A DNA stretch of 64,000 bases, taken from contig NZ_CP139482.1 of NCBI RefSeq assembly GCF_041222825.1, positions 589,001 through 653,000 of the forward strand, in the 5' to 3' direction. The notes beneath the pieces were generated by a model. That model searched no databases. It saw only the letters and a list, made by a program, of their open reading frames with translations, and was not told the DNA's origin. This DNA comes from Candidatus Thalassolituus haligoni. Its GTDB lineage: Bacteria; Pseudomonadota; Gammaproteobacteria; Pseudomonadales; Oceanobacteraceae. Shown piece after piece: positions 8,292-16,729 of the stretch (the first letter of the stretch is position 1; every line of letters starts with the position of its first letter). The translations under genes and the position numbers were made by a program.

Positions 8292-9188
8292 ATGTCTGAA
8301 ATACAATCTCTTGGATACATGGTGTTAGAGGTCTCCAGCCTCGAAAACTGGCGTTCCTTCGCCGCTGAATTACTGGGTCTGCAAATAGGCTCCTGTACAG
8401 ATACGGTAATAAACCTCCGTATGGATGAACGTGAACAACGTATCCAACTGGTACAGGGGGAAAAAGATGATTTGTTTGCCATCGGCTGGGAATTCAAAAA
8501 CCTGGTTGATCTGAACCAATACATTGAGACCCTGAAATCCAAAGGCGTTGTCGTGAACGCTGCCAATGAAGAGCTCTGCTTGCAAAGAAAAGTAGAATCA
8601 CTATACGTGTGTGACGATATCAATGGTTACACCAACGAGTTTTTTACCGGCCCGGTATACGCTCCTATTTCATCGCCTTTCTATTCATCAAAACTGATTG
8701 GTGACGGATTTGAAACCGGTGAGTTGGGCCTTGGTCATGCTCTGGTTGTTGCCAGGGATTACCAAGCATCTGTTGATTTCTATACTCAAAAACTCGGTCT
8801 GAAAATCACTGACTATATACGGGATTCAAGTGTATTTCCCGGAGTCACCGTTGATGCCACGTTTATGCATACCAAAACCGGGCGTCATCATTCACTTGCA
8901 ACCGCTGCCATGCCATCCGCGAAAATCCTGCAACATATGATGATACAGGTGAAGGATCTTAATGACGTGGGTCTTGCATTTGATCGAATGAAAGCAGCAA
9001 ACATTCCGGTCATTATGGGTATAGGCCATCACCCCAATGACAAGATGGTCTCTTTCTATATTGTGACGCCTTCTGGATTTGGACTGGAATTCGGTTTTGG
9101 CGGCATCGTTGTTGATGACAATGACTGGCATATAAAAACCTATCAGCAATTAAGTGATTGGGGTCACGAATTCCAGATCAAACCATAA
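8292..9188 (+). CDS. Type I extradiol dioxygenase, BphC/HsaC/TesB-like
   Basis: 298 residues, two VOC domains. Active-site features are in place: metal ligands His in GLGHALVV, His in QHMMIQV and Glu in GFGLEFGFGG, plus the catalytic His in GRHHSLA. Length and layout match dihydroxybiphenyl dioxygenases and the 3,4-DHSA dioxygenase of steroid catabolism. The ATG at 8292 is chosen because GGGAG lies 5 bases upstream. It is the first gene of an operon with a C-C hydrolase, flavin reductase and flavin monooxygenase, so hydroxylation, ring cleavage and hydrolysis are encoded together. The substrate may be a seco-steroid or another large catechol. Confidence 0.87.
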   Translation: MSEIQSLGYMVLEVSSLENWRSFAAELLGLQIGSCTDTVINLRMDEREQRIQLVQGEKDDLFAIGWEFKNLVDLNQYIETLKSKGVVVNAANEELCLQRKVESLYVCDDINGYTNEFFTGPVYAPISSPFYSSKLIGDGFETGELGLGHALVVARDYQASVDFYTQKLGLKITDYIRDSSVFPGVTVDATFMHTKTGRHHSLATAAMPSAKILQHMMIQVKDLNDVGLAFDRMKAANIPVIMGIGHHPNDKMVSFYIVTPSGFGLEFGFGGIVVDDNDWHIKTYQQLSDWGHEFQIKP

Positions 9189-9245
9189 GAACAAAAATTT
9201 TCAGAACGTCAAATTCGGAGAATATAGCTCCGACAGGATATTAAT

Positions 9246-10127
9246 ATGAGCTTGTGGCTGGATTTTCTGGGCGCAGAAGTACGCTATGTCGAAACCCCTA
9301 CCTTCGGCCGTTTTCGAATCGCCGAATCAGGTAAAGGTAATCAGGAAACGCTGTTTTTGATGCATGGTATTGGTGGCCATATTGAAGCCTATGCCAAAAA
9401 CCTGATGCCATTATCTGAAACATTTCACACCATTGCCTTTGATTTTATCGGTCATGGTTTATCTGAAAAAAGAACCGATATCGATTACCTGCCATCCACT
9501 TATGTAGAGATGCTGGCAGAGCTGATGGATGCCATGGATATCCAGAAAGCACACATCTCTGGTGAATCTCTGGGAGGATGGGTCGCCGGTATGTTTGCGA
9601 CCAGATATCCCGAACGCACCCTGCGTCTGATCCTGAACACCGCCGGTGGCATTCCGGTGGTCACAGAAAAAGGCCGTCAGGATATTCGTGATCTCGACGC
9701 TCTGAATCGCAAGAATTTTGGCAAGGCCCCCACTGTCGATTCTGTTCGTGAGCGGATGCAGTGGCTGATTCATGAATCCAATTGGGGATTGCTGGATGAC
9801 GAACTGATTGGCAGCCGCCTGGCAATTTATACCCGCCCGGAATTCCAGCAATCTGCACCTCTGGTATTCAGCCTGCTGCGCCGAACCGAGGAGCTGATTG
9901 AACTCGGAGAGATGCTGCCGCTGGAAGACCTTGCCGTCGATACACTGTTCTTCTGGACCAAACACAACCCGATTCATGATTTGGAAGCCGCCGAAGCCGC
10001 CTCTGCTCGAGTCGATGGCGGCAAGCTGTACGTGATGCAAGCGGATGCTGCGCACTGGCCCCAATACGAGTGCCCGGAAGAGTTCAACCAGGTAGTAACC
10101 CGGTTTCTGAGCACCGGGGATATTTGA
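9246..10127 (+). CDS. Alpha/beta hydrolase, meta-cleavage product hydrolase (HsaD/BphD-like)
   Basis: 293 residues. Oxyanion loop LMHGIGGH, nucleophile elbow SGESLGGW (Ser), acid in the TKHNPIHDL region and His in DAAHWPQYE make a complete triad. Enzymes of this group split C-C bonds in vinylogous 1,5-diketones produced by extradiol cleavage. It lies between the dioxygenase and the flavin reductase, which supports this role. The 57-bp gap to the previous gene carries an A-rich stretch. Only 1 bp separates it from the flavin reductase, suggesting translational coupling. Confidence 0.85.
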   Translation: MSLWLDFLGAEVRYVETPTFGRFRIAESGKGNQETLFLMHGIGGHIEAYAKNLMPLSETFHTIAFDFIGHGLSEKRTDIDYLPSTYVEMLAELMDAMDIQKAHISGESLGGWVAGMFATRYPERTLRLILNTAGGIPVVTEKGRQDIRDLDALNRKNFGKAPTVDSVRERMQWLIHESNWGLLDDELIGSRLAIYTRPEFQQSAPLVFSLLRRTEELIELGEMLPLEDLAVDTLFFWTKHNPIHDLEAAEAASARVDGGKLYVMQADAAHWPQYECPEEFNQVVTRFLSTGDI

Positions 10128-10128
10128 T

Positions 10129-10671
10129 ATGGCGACTTCAACCCAGCAAAGCGAGTGTCTCGCCCCACCGGTCGATGCCGAACAGTTCAAAGCCGGAATG
10201 CGTGGCTTGGCCGGTGCTGTTTCCATTCTGTCATTTACCGATGGCCAGCAAACCGCAGGACTGACCGCCACAGCGGTCATGTCGATTACGGCCACGCCGC
10301 CCAGACTTATGGTCTGCGTTAACCAGAGCACCTTTGCCCATACGCTGGTGAAAGAAGGGAGTTCTGTCTGCATTAACGTTTTGTCATCTGCTGACCAGTA
10401 TCAGGCCCAGATCTTTGCCGGAATGGTCAGCGATATCGCCCCGGAAGCGCGCTTCGATCAGGGGGGCTGGATTCAGCCAGAGAATATGGCACCGCAGCTA
10501 CCGTCTGCCCTGGTTAATTTGCAGTGCCAGATTGTCGAGATTTTACCAGCCTCCTCTCACAGCATGGTGGTTTGTGAAGTGATTCAAGTCTGCACCCATC
10601 CCGATCAGCGTGAAGCGCTGGTTTACTTCGACGGTCATTTTATCGACGTCTCTCCAGCTAACAATAAATAG
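10129..10671 (+). CDS. Flavin reductase, HsaB/HpaC-like
   Basis: 180 residues with the FMN-binding split-barrel signature: FKAGMRGLAGAVSILSF, GLTATAVMSITATPPRLMVCVN, SSVCINVLS and the late VYFDGHF. It supplies reduced flavin to a two-component monooxygenase, here the protein encoded 12 bp downstream. The last codons (Asn-Asn-Lys-stop) overlap an AACAATAA word that also lies in the leader of the monooxygenase gene. Confidence 0.87.
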   Translation: MATSTQQSECLAPPVDAEQFKAGMRGLAGAVSILSFTDGQQTAGLTATAVMSITATPPRLMVCVNQSTFAHTLVKEGSSVCINVLSSADQYQAQIFAGMVSDIAPEARFDQGGWIQPENMAPQLPSALVNLQCQIVEILPASSHSMVVCEVIQVCTHPDQREALVYFDGHFIDVSPANNK

Positions 10672-10683
10672 AAGGTAACCATT

Positions 10684-11874
10684 ATGTCTGTAACCAATAT
10701 TCCATCTGCGGAAGTGCTGATCAGCAAAGCCCGTGAGCTGATTCCACAACTGCGAGATAACGCTGATCACGTTGAAGAGCTGCGCTCGGTTCCCACTGAG
10801 ACTATTCAACTGTTCAAGGACTGTGGCTTTTTCAAGATTCTGCAACCGCGTCAATGGGGCGGCTACGGCATGAATCCGGAAGTGTTTTATCGCGTGCTGA
10901 TGGAGCTGGGCCGTGGTTGCCCTTCCAGTGCCTGGTGCCTGATGATTCTTGGTATCCATCAATGGGAATTCGGCAAAATGGATCCGCAAGCCGGGAATGA
11001 AGTATGGGGAGAAGATAACAGCATTCTGGTTGCGTCATCCTACGCGCCACTGGGTAAAGCCAGGAAAGTAGAAGGCGGCTGGATGTTATCCGGTCGCTGG
11101 CCAACAGCCAGTGGTTCGGATCATGCAGCGGGCGGTGCTTTTCTGGGCGCACGTATCTTTGATGAAGAAGGTAACTTTGTTGACTACCGCTCCTTCCTCG
11201 CCCGCCGTGAGAACTATGAACTGATCGATGACTGGCACGTGGTTGGCCTGGCAGGCACGGGCAGTAAATCACTGGTGCTCAAGGAAGAGGTGTTTATTCC
11301 TGAGCACCGATCACACAGCATTGCCGATTACACCCAACCCGAAGGCGATTTAAGCTACAAGTTACCTTTTAACCAGATCTTCTTCGGTGCCGTATCGTCA
11401 GTGATCGTTGGTTTTGCACAAGGCATGGTCGATTTATTCGTTGAACATATGAAACCACGCGTGAATGTTTTTGTGGGTGGCCCCGTCGCGGCACAAAATC
11501 CTTTTGTTCAGGAAAAACTGGGTAACGCCGTATTGATGATTCGCTCCGCCCGCGCACGCTTGCTGGTCGGAGTGCAGGAATCCACGCAATCTGTGGAGCA
11601 AGACGGATTGGTGAGTATTCATGATCGAGTTCACTATTTCCTCGATATTCAGGGGGTTGCCAAAGATTGTTTTGGTGCTGGTCATATGTTGTTCAAGAAA
11701 AGCAGCGCCAGAGGGGTATTCCTGAGTAATCCCATGCAGCGCCAAATGAGAGCGCTGCTCGTTGCTGCCAACCATATCACCCAAAATGAAGATGATACCT
11801 CTGCCCTGCTTGGCAGTTATCTGCTGGATCAGGGATTGCCGCCAGGACTATTTGAGTTACCGGCTACGCTATAA
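10684..11874 (+). CDS. Flavin-dependent monooxygenase, HsaA/TesA2-like (acyl-CoA dehydrogenase fold)
   Basis: 396 residues with an acyl-CoA-dehydrogenase-like fold but monooxygenase-type motifs: FKILQPRQWGGYG, RGCPSSAWCLMILG, GGWMLSGRWPTASGSDHA and WHVVGLAGTGSKSL. The best match in memory is the oxygenase of 3-hydroxy-9,10-seconandrostatriene-dione hydroxylation; related enzymes hydroxylate other phenols. The partner reductase lies directly upstream. An AACAATAA motif (10660) and GAAGG precede the ATG. The substrate class (steroid or alkylphenol-like) remains open because no sterane-nucleus genes are visible. Confidence 0.85.
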   Translation: MSVTNIPSAEVLISKARELIPQLRDNADHVEELRSVPTETIQLFKDCGFFKILQPRQWGGYGMNPEVFYRVLMELGRGCPSSAWCLMILGIHQWEFGKMDPQAGNEVWGEDNSILVASSYAPLGKARKVEGGWMLSGRWPTASGSDHAAGGAFLGARIFDEEGNFVDYRSFLARRENYELIDDWHVVGLAGTGSKSLVLKEEVFIPEHRSHSIADYTQPEGDLSYKLPFNQIFFGAVSSVIVGFAQGMVDLFVEHMKPRVNVFVGGPVAAQNPFVQEKLGNAVLMIRSARARLLVGVQESTQSVEQDGLVSIHDRVHYFLDIQGVAKDCFGAGHMLFKKSSARGVFLSNPMQRQMRALLVAANHITQNEDDTSALLGSYLLDQGLPPGLFELPATL

Positions 11875-11913
11875 CAGCATTCCTCTTATTAAATACCGAT
11901 TATTTACACCGCC

Positions 11914-11933
11914 AGCCGCCTGTGCGGCTTTTT
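11914..11933 (+). terminator. Rho-independent terminator of the hydroxylation/cleavage operon
   Basis: AGCCGC-CTGT-GCGGCT forms a 6-bp GC-rich stem followed by a T-run, 40 bp after the monooxygenase stop codon. Confidence 0.8.
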
Positions 11934-11978
11934 GGGAGTCCTGTCACTGGCTCCCCTTTTTATTCAAAACATTTCGTG

Positions 11979-12004
11979 CACTGACAATACGAACATTGTC
12001 AGTG
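11979..12004. promoter_or_regulatory. Perfect 26-bp inverted repeat (operator candidate) before DUF1302
   Basis: Arms CACTGACAAT and ATTGTCAGTG are perfect complements around a 6-base spacer, 86 bp before the DUF1302 start. The symmetry and the absence of a T-run point to a protein-binding site rather than a terminator. No second copy was noticed in the window. Confidence 0.55.
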
Positions 12005-12089
12005 CCGGGATGCCGTTGTGTTTTTAGTATGTGCAGGAAAAATAAGCGTTTGGTGACGAACACCAATCAATCTCTTAATGGAGACCATA

Positions 12090-13772
12090 ATGATAAAAAT
12101 AGTCTGCAGTAATGAAAATAAATCCACCGCTGCCGTCACGATATTACCCGTAAACCGGTTACGGCATGCGGTTATCCTGGGGGCGTTATTGCTGGGTTCA
12201 ACCACAGCCATGGCGCTTGAAATCGATAGCGGTAATCCAGATTTGACCATTCGTTGGGATACCAACCTTAAATACAGCGCCATGTATCGCCTTAAACAGG
12301 CCTCCGATACCCTCACCGCCGACCTGAACCAGGACGATGGCGATCGTAATTTCGATCAGGGGCTGGTCTCCAACCGGGTGGATGTCTTATCCGAAATCGA
12401 TCTGACCTATAACAACCTGGGCGTGCGTGTCTCCGGGGCTGGCTGGTATGACCAGATCTATCAGCAGGATACCGATAACGACAGCACGACCGGGAATGCC
12501 GCTTCCGTCGACCAAACCGAATTCACCGACGATACCCGTGATCTGCACGGCCAGAAGGCTGAAATTCTCGACGCTTTCCTGTTCGGTCGTTTTGATATGG
12601 CCGGGGCACCGACCATTGTCCGGGTCGGTAAACACACCCAGGTTTATGGCGAGACGCTGTTTTTTGGTGCTAACGGGATTGCCGCCGCGCAGGGGCCGGT
12701 CGATGCGGTGAAAGCGTTGTCGGTGCCCAATACCCAGTTCAAGGAACTGTTGATGCCGGTCAACCAGGTATCTCTGCAGACCCAGCTGAACTCCGCCTGG
12801 ACGCTGGGGGGTTATTACCAGCTGAGCTGGAAAAAAACCCGCTTGCCAGCCTCCGGCAGTTATTTCAGCACCATTGATTTTCTTGCCGATGGCGCTGAAC
12901 AGCTGTGGCTGGCCCCCGGTTTTGCCGCCACTCGTGAGGATGATCTGGAAGCCCGCGACAGCGGTCAGGGTGGCATGCAGTTACGTTTTACGCCGAGGTC
13001 CATTGATGCTGAATTCGGCTTTTATGCCGCCCGCTATCACGACAAGACGCCACAGATTTATCTGACTCAATTTGCCTTCCCACCCGCAGTGCCCGCGCCG
13101 ACGCCGACCGCTTATCGCTGGGTCTACCCGGAAGATATCCAGACCCTGGGAACCAGTGTCAGCACCCTGGTGGGGGATGCCAATGTCGCGGCCGAAGTGT
13201 CGATGCGCAGCAATATGCCGCTGGTCTCCACCGGTCAGGCCGATGTGATGGGCACCGGGGATAACCGCGATAACCCGCTCTACGCCGTGGGCCGTACTGC
13301 TCATGCCAACGTCTCGATGATTTATTCCTTTACCGGCGGAGCCTTGTTTGACAACGCCTTTCTGGTCGGTGAGATCGGCTGGAACCGTTTGCTGAAGGTG
13401 ACGGATAACCCGGATGCACTGGATCCTGGGGCTGAGCGCGATGCGCTGGGTCTGCGCCTGACACTGGAACCGGCTATCTACCAGGTGCTGTCCGGACTGG
13501 ATCTGACCATCCCGATGGGTCTGGGGTACAACCCCAAAGGCAAGTCCGCCGTGCTGACGTCCTTTAATGGCGGTGCCGACAAGGGCGGTGATGTCTCCAT
13601 CGGTCTCAAAGGCGATTACAGACGCCTGCTGCGCATGTCGCTGACCTATAACCATTATTTTGGTACCGAGAAGACTTCTTTACGCAGCGAGACGTCCGGC
13701 TATGTGCAGAACTATGGCCAGGCGCTGAAAGACCGGGATTACCTCTCGGTATCGGCTGAATACAGCTTTTAA
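12090..13772 (+). CDS. DUF1302 outer-membrane beta-barrel protein
   Basis: About 560 residues with an N-terminal signal region (HAVILGALLLGSTTAMA) and a mature protein rich in alternating aromatic strands, ending in SVSAEYSF with the terminal Phe typical of outer-membrane barrels. Family members are encoded with DUF1329 proteins and RND transporters near steroid, alkane and aromatic catabolic genes, and are thought to help hydrophobic substrates cross the envelope; the exact role is not established. The ATG at 12090 is chosen because GGAG lies 6 bases upstream. The 26-bp inverted repeat lies before it. Confidence 0.8.
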   Translation: MIKIVCSNENKSTAAVTILPVNRLRHAVILGALLLGSTTAMALEIDSGNPDLTIRWDTNLKYSAMYRLKQASDTLTADLNQDDGDRNFDQGLVSNRVDVLSEIDLTYNNLGVRVSGAGWYDQIYQQDTDNDSTTGNAASVDQTEFTDDTRDLHGQKAEILDAFLFGRFDMAGAPTIVRVGKHTQVYGETLFFGANGIAAAQGPVDAVKALSVPNTQFKELLMPVNQVSLQTQLNSAWTLGGYYQLSWKKTRLPASGSYFSTIDFLADGAEQLWLAPGFAATREDDLEARDSGQGGMQLRFTPRSIDAEFGFYAARYHDKTPQIYLTQFAFPPAVPAPTPTAYRWVYPEDIQTLGTSVSTLVGDANVAAEVSMRSNMPLVSTGQADVMGTGDNRDNPLYAVGRTAHANVSMIYSFTGGALFDNAFLVGEIGWNRLLKVTDNPDALDPGAERDALGLRLTLEPAIYQVLSGLDLTIPMGLGYNPKGKSAVLTSFNGGADKGGDVSIGLKGDYRRLLRMSLTYNHYFGTEKTSLRSETSGYVQNYGQALKDRDYLSVSAEYSF

Positions 13773-13796
13773 GAATAACAATAAGGAGAACGAGCA

Positions 13797-15176
13797 ATGT
13801 TTAAACCTGCGTTTTTGACAACGTGTCTACTGATGATGGCGATCCCCGCCGCGCAAGCGGCGGTCTCGCCGGAAGAAGCCGCCCGTCTGGGCAAGGATCT
13901 GACGCCGCTGGGGGCGGAACGTGCCGCCAATGCCGACGGCTCGATCCCGGAGTGGAACGGCTGTCCCGACCTGAAAAAGGTGCCGATGGCACAACTGCAA
14001 TCGGGCGACCGACGCTGGGATCCGTACGCCGCAGAAAAGCCACTGTACCGGGTCTCGGCGGCCAATATGGCACAGTACGACGCCTTGCTGTCGGAGGGGG
14101 TGAAAGCGGTTCTGACCCAATATCCGGATCTGTATCTGGATGTCTACCCGACCCACCGCAATCACTGTGCTCCGCAGTGGGTGTACGACGGCACCAAAGC
14201 CAATGCCACCCGCGCCACGCTGGAGGTCAAGGGTAATAATGACGGTCTTCTGGGTGCCATTAATGGTATTCCGTTCCCTATTCCAAACACTGGATCGGAG
14301 GTGCGCTGGAACACCAACCTGCGCTGGCGCGGACAGTCGTTTGAGAGCAAAACCCGTCAGTACTCTTTCACCACCAATGGCGAACGGGTGTTGGGCAGTC
14401 AGGGGTTTCAGCTCGACCAGATGGAAGGTTACCGCCAAGGTATCTCGCTGGAAGACCATGCCAAGCAAGGTTATCTGAGCTGGATGTTTTTGCAGTTCAC
14501 CGATGCGCCGTCGTTCCGGGCCGGCGAGGGGCTGGTCTCTCGTGATACCGACAACTATGTGCAGTCGGATCGCAAGGTCTCCCAGTACCTGGTGGGTCAG
14601 CGCCGCGTGCGTCGTTCCCCCAACGCCGGCTGGGATACGCCGGATTTTGTCAACTCCGGTGCCAACTTCTTTGATGAAGTGTTCGGCAGTCCCTACACCG
14701 GTGATGAGCGTTACGAGTACACCATTGTGGGCAAGCAGGAAGCGCTGATCCCGTACAGCAACAACAAGATTTTCAGCCTGGATGAAGACGGCGTGTTTGA
14801 TAAGGAACACCACAAGCCGGATGCCCTGCGCTGGGAAAAACACCGTGTCTGGGTGGTGGAAGCCACGCTGAAGCCGGGTCAACGCCATGCGGTGAACAAA
14901 CGCAAATTCTACATCGACGAAGACACCTGGGGTACTGCGCTGATGGATGGCTGGGATCCATCCGGCAAGCTCTGGCGCGTCAGCATCAACGTACCGTTCT
15001 ACCTGCCGGATGTCCCGGCGCAGGTGTATTACGGTGATGTGCTGTACGTACTGGATGCCTCCTGGTCAGCGCGCAACATGGTGTACCACGACACGGGTTA
15101 TCAGCTGAAGTCGGTTGAGATGAAACCGGAAAGTGACTTCTCGCCGTCTGCCTTGCTGGTACGGGGCGTGCGGTAA
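13797..15176 (+). CDS. DUF1329 (LolB-like fold) envelope protein, copy 1
   Basis: 459 residues with a clear signal peptide ending near AAQAAVSPEEAARLG and the family block LTPLGAERAANADGSIPEWNG. DUF1329 proteins are predicted to be periplasmic or outer-membrane-associated, with lipid-carrier-like folds. SD GGAG is directly preceded by AACAATAA (13777-13784). It is the first of two adjacent paralogues whose sequences are nearly collinear. Position between DUF1302 and the RND transporter suggests a periplasmic shuttle role (inference). Confidence 0.8.
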   Translation: MFKPAFLTTCLLMMAIPAAQAAVSPEEAARLGKDLTPLGAERAANADGSIPEWNGCPDLKKVPMAQLQSGDRRWDPYAAEKPLYRVSAANMAQYDALLSEGVKAVLTQYPDLYLDVYPTHRNHCAPQWVYDGTKANATRATLEVKGNNDGLLGAINGIPFPIPNTGSEVRWNTNLRWRGQSFESKTRQYSFTTNGERVLGSQGFQLDQMEGYRQGISLEDHAKQGYLSWMFLQFTDAPSFRAGEGLVSRDTDNYVQSDRKVSQYLVGQRRVRRSPNAGWDTPDFVNSGANFFDEVFGSPYTGDERYEYTIVGKQEALIPYSNNKIFSLDEDGVFDKEHHKPDALRWEKHRVWVVEATLKPGQRHAVNKRKFYIDEDTWGTALMDGWDPSGKLWRVSINVPFYLPDVPAQVYYGDVLYVLDASWSARNMVYHDTGYQLKSVEMKPESDFSPSALLVRGVR

Positions 15177-15197
15177 GTCGGCCGATCGCTCATCAGG

Positions 15198-15214
15198 CCA
15201 CGGCGATGCCGTGG
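15198..15214 (+). other. Hairpin between the two DUF1329 genes
   Basis: CCACGGC-GAT-GCCGTGG is a perfect 7-bp stem, followed by GGTCTGGTGTG repeats and no T-run. It may adjust the relative amounts of the two paralogues or stabilise the upstream mRNA end. Confidence 0.4.
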
Positions 15215-15289
15215 TCTGGTGTGGTCTGGTGTGGCCGGTTGTGACTATCCAGCGATGAAAAATAACAATAAGAAGAAGGAAACAGAACA

Positions 15290-16675
15290 ATGTTTAAACC
15301 GGTAGTGACCATGGTTTACCTGCTGTTGATGATTTCTGTCCCGGCCCTGGCGGCCGTATCGCGTGAAGAAGCCGCCCGTCTGGGCAAGGATCTGACGCCA
15401 CTGGGGGCGGAGCGCGCCGCCAATAGCGACGGCTCGATTCCGGAGTGGAACGGCTGTCCCGACATGAAAAAGGTGCCGATGGCACAACTGCAATCGGGCG
15501 ACCGACGCTGGGATCCCTATGCCCAAGAGTCGGCGCTGTACCGGGTCACGGCCACCAATATGGCGCAGTACGACGCCTTGCTGTCGGACGGTGTCAAAGC
15601 CCTGCTGCAGAAATATCCAACATCCCTGTATCTGGATGTCTACCCGACGCACCGTAACCATTGTGCGCCCGAGTGGGTGTACGAAGGCACCAAAGCCAAT
15701 GCCACGCGGGCGACGCTGGAAGTGAAGGGCGATAACGATGGTCTGCTCGGTGCGATCAATGGCATTCCGTTCCCTATTCCAAAAACTGGATCGGAGGTGC
15801 GCTGGAACACCAACCTGCGCTGGCGCGGGCAGTCGTACGAGAGCAAGAGTCGCCAATATTCCTTCACCACTAATGGTGAACGGGTGTTAGGTAGTCAATC
15901 CTATCAACGGGATCAGTTCGAGGCCTACCGGCAGGACATCTCGTTGCAGAAACACGCCGAACAGGGCTTCCTCAACTGGCTGTTCCTGCAATTTACCGAC
16001 GCGCCGTCGTTCCGGGCCGGCGAGGGTCTGGTCTCCCGCGACACCGACAACTATGTGCAGTCGGATCGCAAGGTCTCCCAGTACCTGGTGGGTCAGCGCC
16101 GCGTGCGTCGTTCCCCCAACGTCGGCTGGGATACGCCGGATTTTGTCAACTCCGGTGCCAACTTCTTTGATGAAGTGTTTGGCAGTCCGTATACCAACGA
16201 TGAACGTTATGACTACCGTATTGTGGGTAAACAGGAAGCGCTGATTCCGTACAACAACAACAAGATTTTTGCGCTGGATGAAGACGGTGTCTTTGGCAAG
16301 GAACACCACCAACCGGATGCCATTCGCTGGGAAAAACACCGCGTCTGGGTGGTGGAAGCGACATTAAAACCGGGCAAACGCCATGCCGTCAGCAAGCGCA
16401 AATTTTACATCGACGAAGACACCTGGGGCACCAGCCTGATGGATGGCTGGGATCCGTCCGGCACGCTCTGGCGGGTGAGCCTGAACCTGGCCTTCTACCT
16501 GCCCGACGTGCCCACACAAATGAGCAGTTATGCCGACCTCCTGTATATCCTGGATGCGTCCTGGTCGGCTCGTAACATGGTGTATTTCGATCCTGGCTAT
16601 CAGTTAAAAGCCGTCGAAATGAAACCCGAACGTTATTTTTCGCCCTCGTCACTGATTATCCGCAGTGTGCGTTAG
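15290..16675 (+). CDS. DUF1329 envelope protein, copy 2 (tandem paralogue)
   Basis: 461 residues, very similar to the gene before it over its whole length: LTPLGAERAANSDGSIPEWNG, TGSEVRWNTNLRWRGQS, RRSPNVGWDTPDFVNSGANFFDEVFGSPY. The signal peptide is of similar length but different sequence. Large stretches are identical at DNA level, for example around 16040-16180, with clustered differences elsewhere. That pattern suits tandem duplication plus partial gene conversion. An A-rich leader with AACAATAA (15264) precedes the start. Confidence 0.8.
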   Translation: MFKPVVTMVYLLLMISVPALAAVSREEAARLGKDLTPLGAERAANSDGSIPEWNGCPDMKKVPMAQLQSGDRRWDPYAQESALYRVTATNMAQYDALLSDGVKALLQKYPTSLYLDVYPTHRNHCAPEWVYEGTKANATRATLEVKGDNDGLLGAINGIPFPIPKTGSEVRWNTNLRWRGQSYESKSRQYSFTTNGERVLGSQSYQRDQFEAYRQDISLQKHAEQGFLNWLFLQFTDAPSFRAGEGLVSRDTDNYVQSDRKVSQYLVGQRRVRRSPNVGWDTPDFVNSGANFFDEVFGSPYTNDERYDYRIVGKQEALIPYNNNKIFALDEDGVFGKEHHQPDAIRWEKHRVWVVEATLKPGKRHAVSKRKFYIDEDTWGTSLMDGWDPSGTLWRVSLNLAFYLPDVPTQMSSYADLLYILDASWSARNMVYFDPGYQLKAVEMKPERYFSPSSLIIRSVR

Positions 16676-16701
16676 CACGCGGCCTTCGGTGTCAGTGCAA
16701 C

Positions 16702-16723
16702 ACACCCGAGTACGGGTGTTTTT
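16702..16723 (+). terminator. Intrinsic terminator or attenuator before the beta-propeller gene
   Basis: ACACCCG-AGTA-CGGGTGT followed by TTTT, ending 7 bp before the next start codon. Because the operon appears to continue, it more probably reduces than blocks downstream expression. Confidence 0.7.
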
Positions 16724-16729
16724 AATAGG

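Noticed and set aside
13823..14888. Overlapping frames opposite or alongside the DUF1329 genes
   Set aside because: They occur at the same relative positions in both paralogues as shadows of the high-GC third-position pattern.
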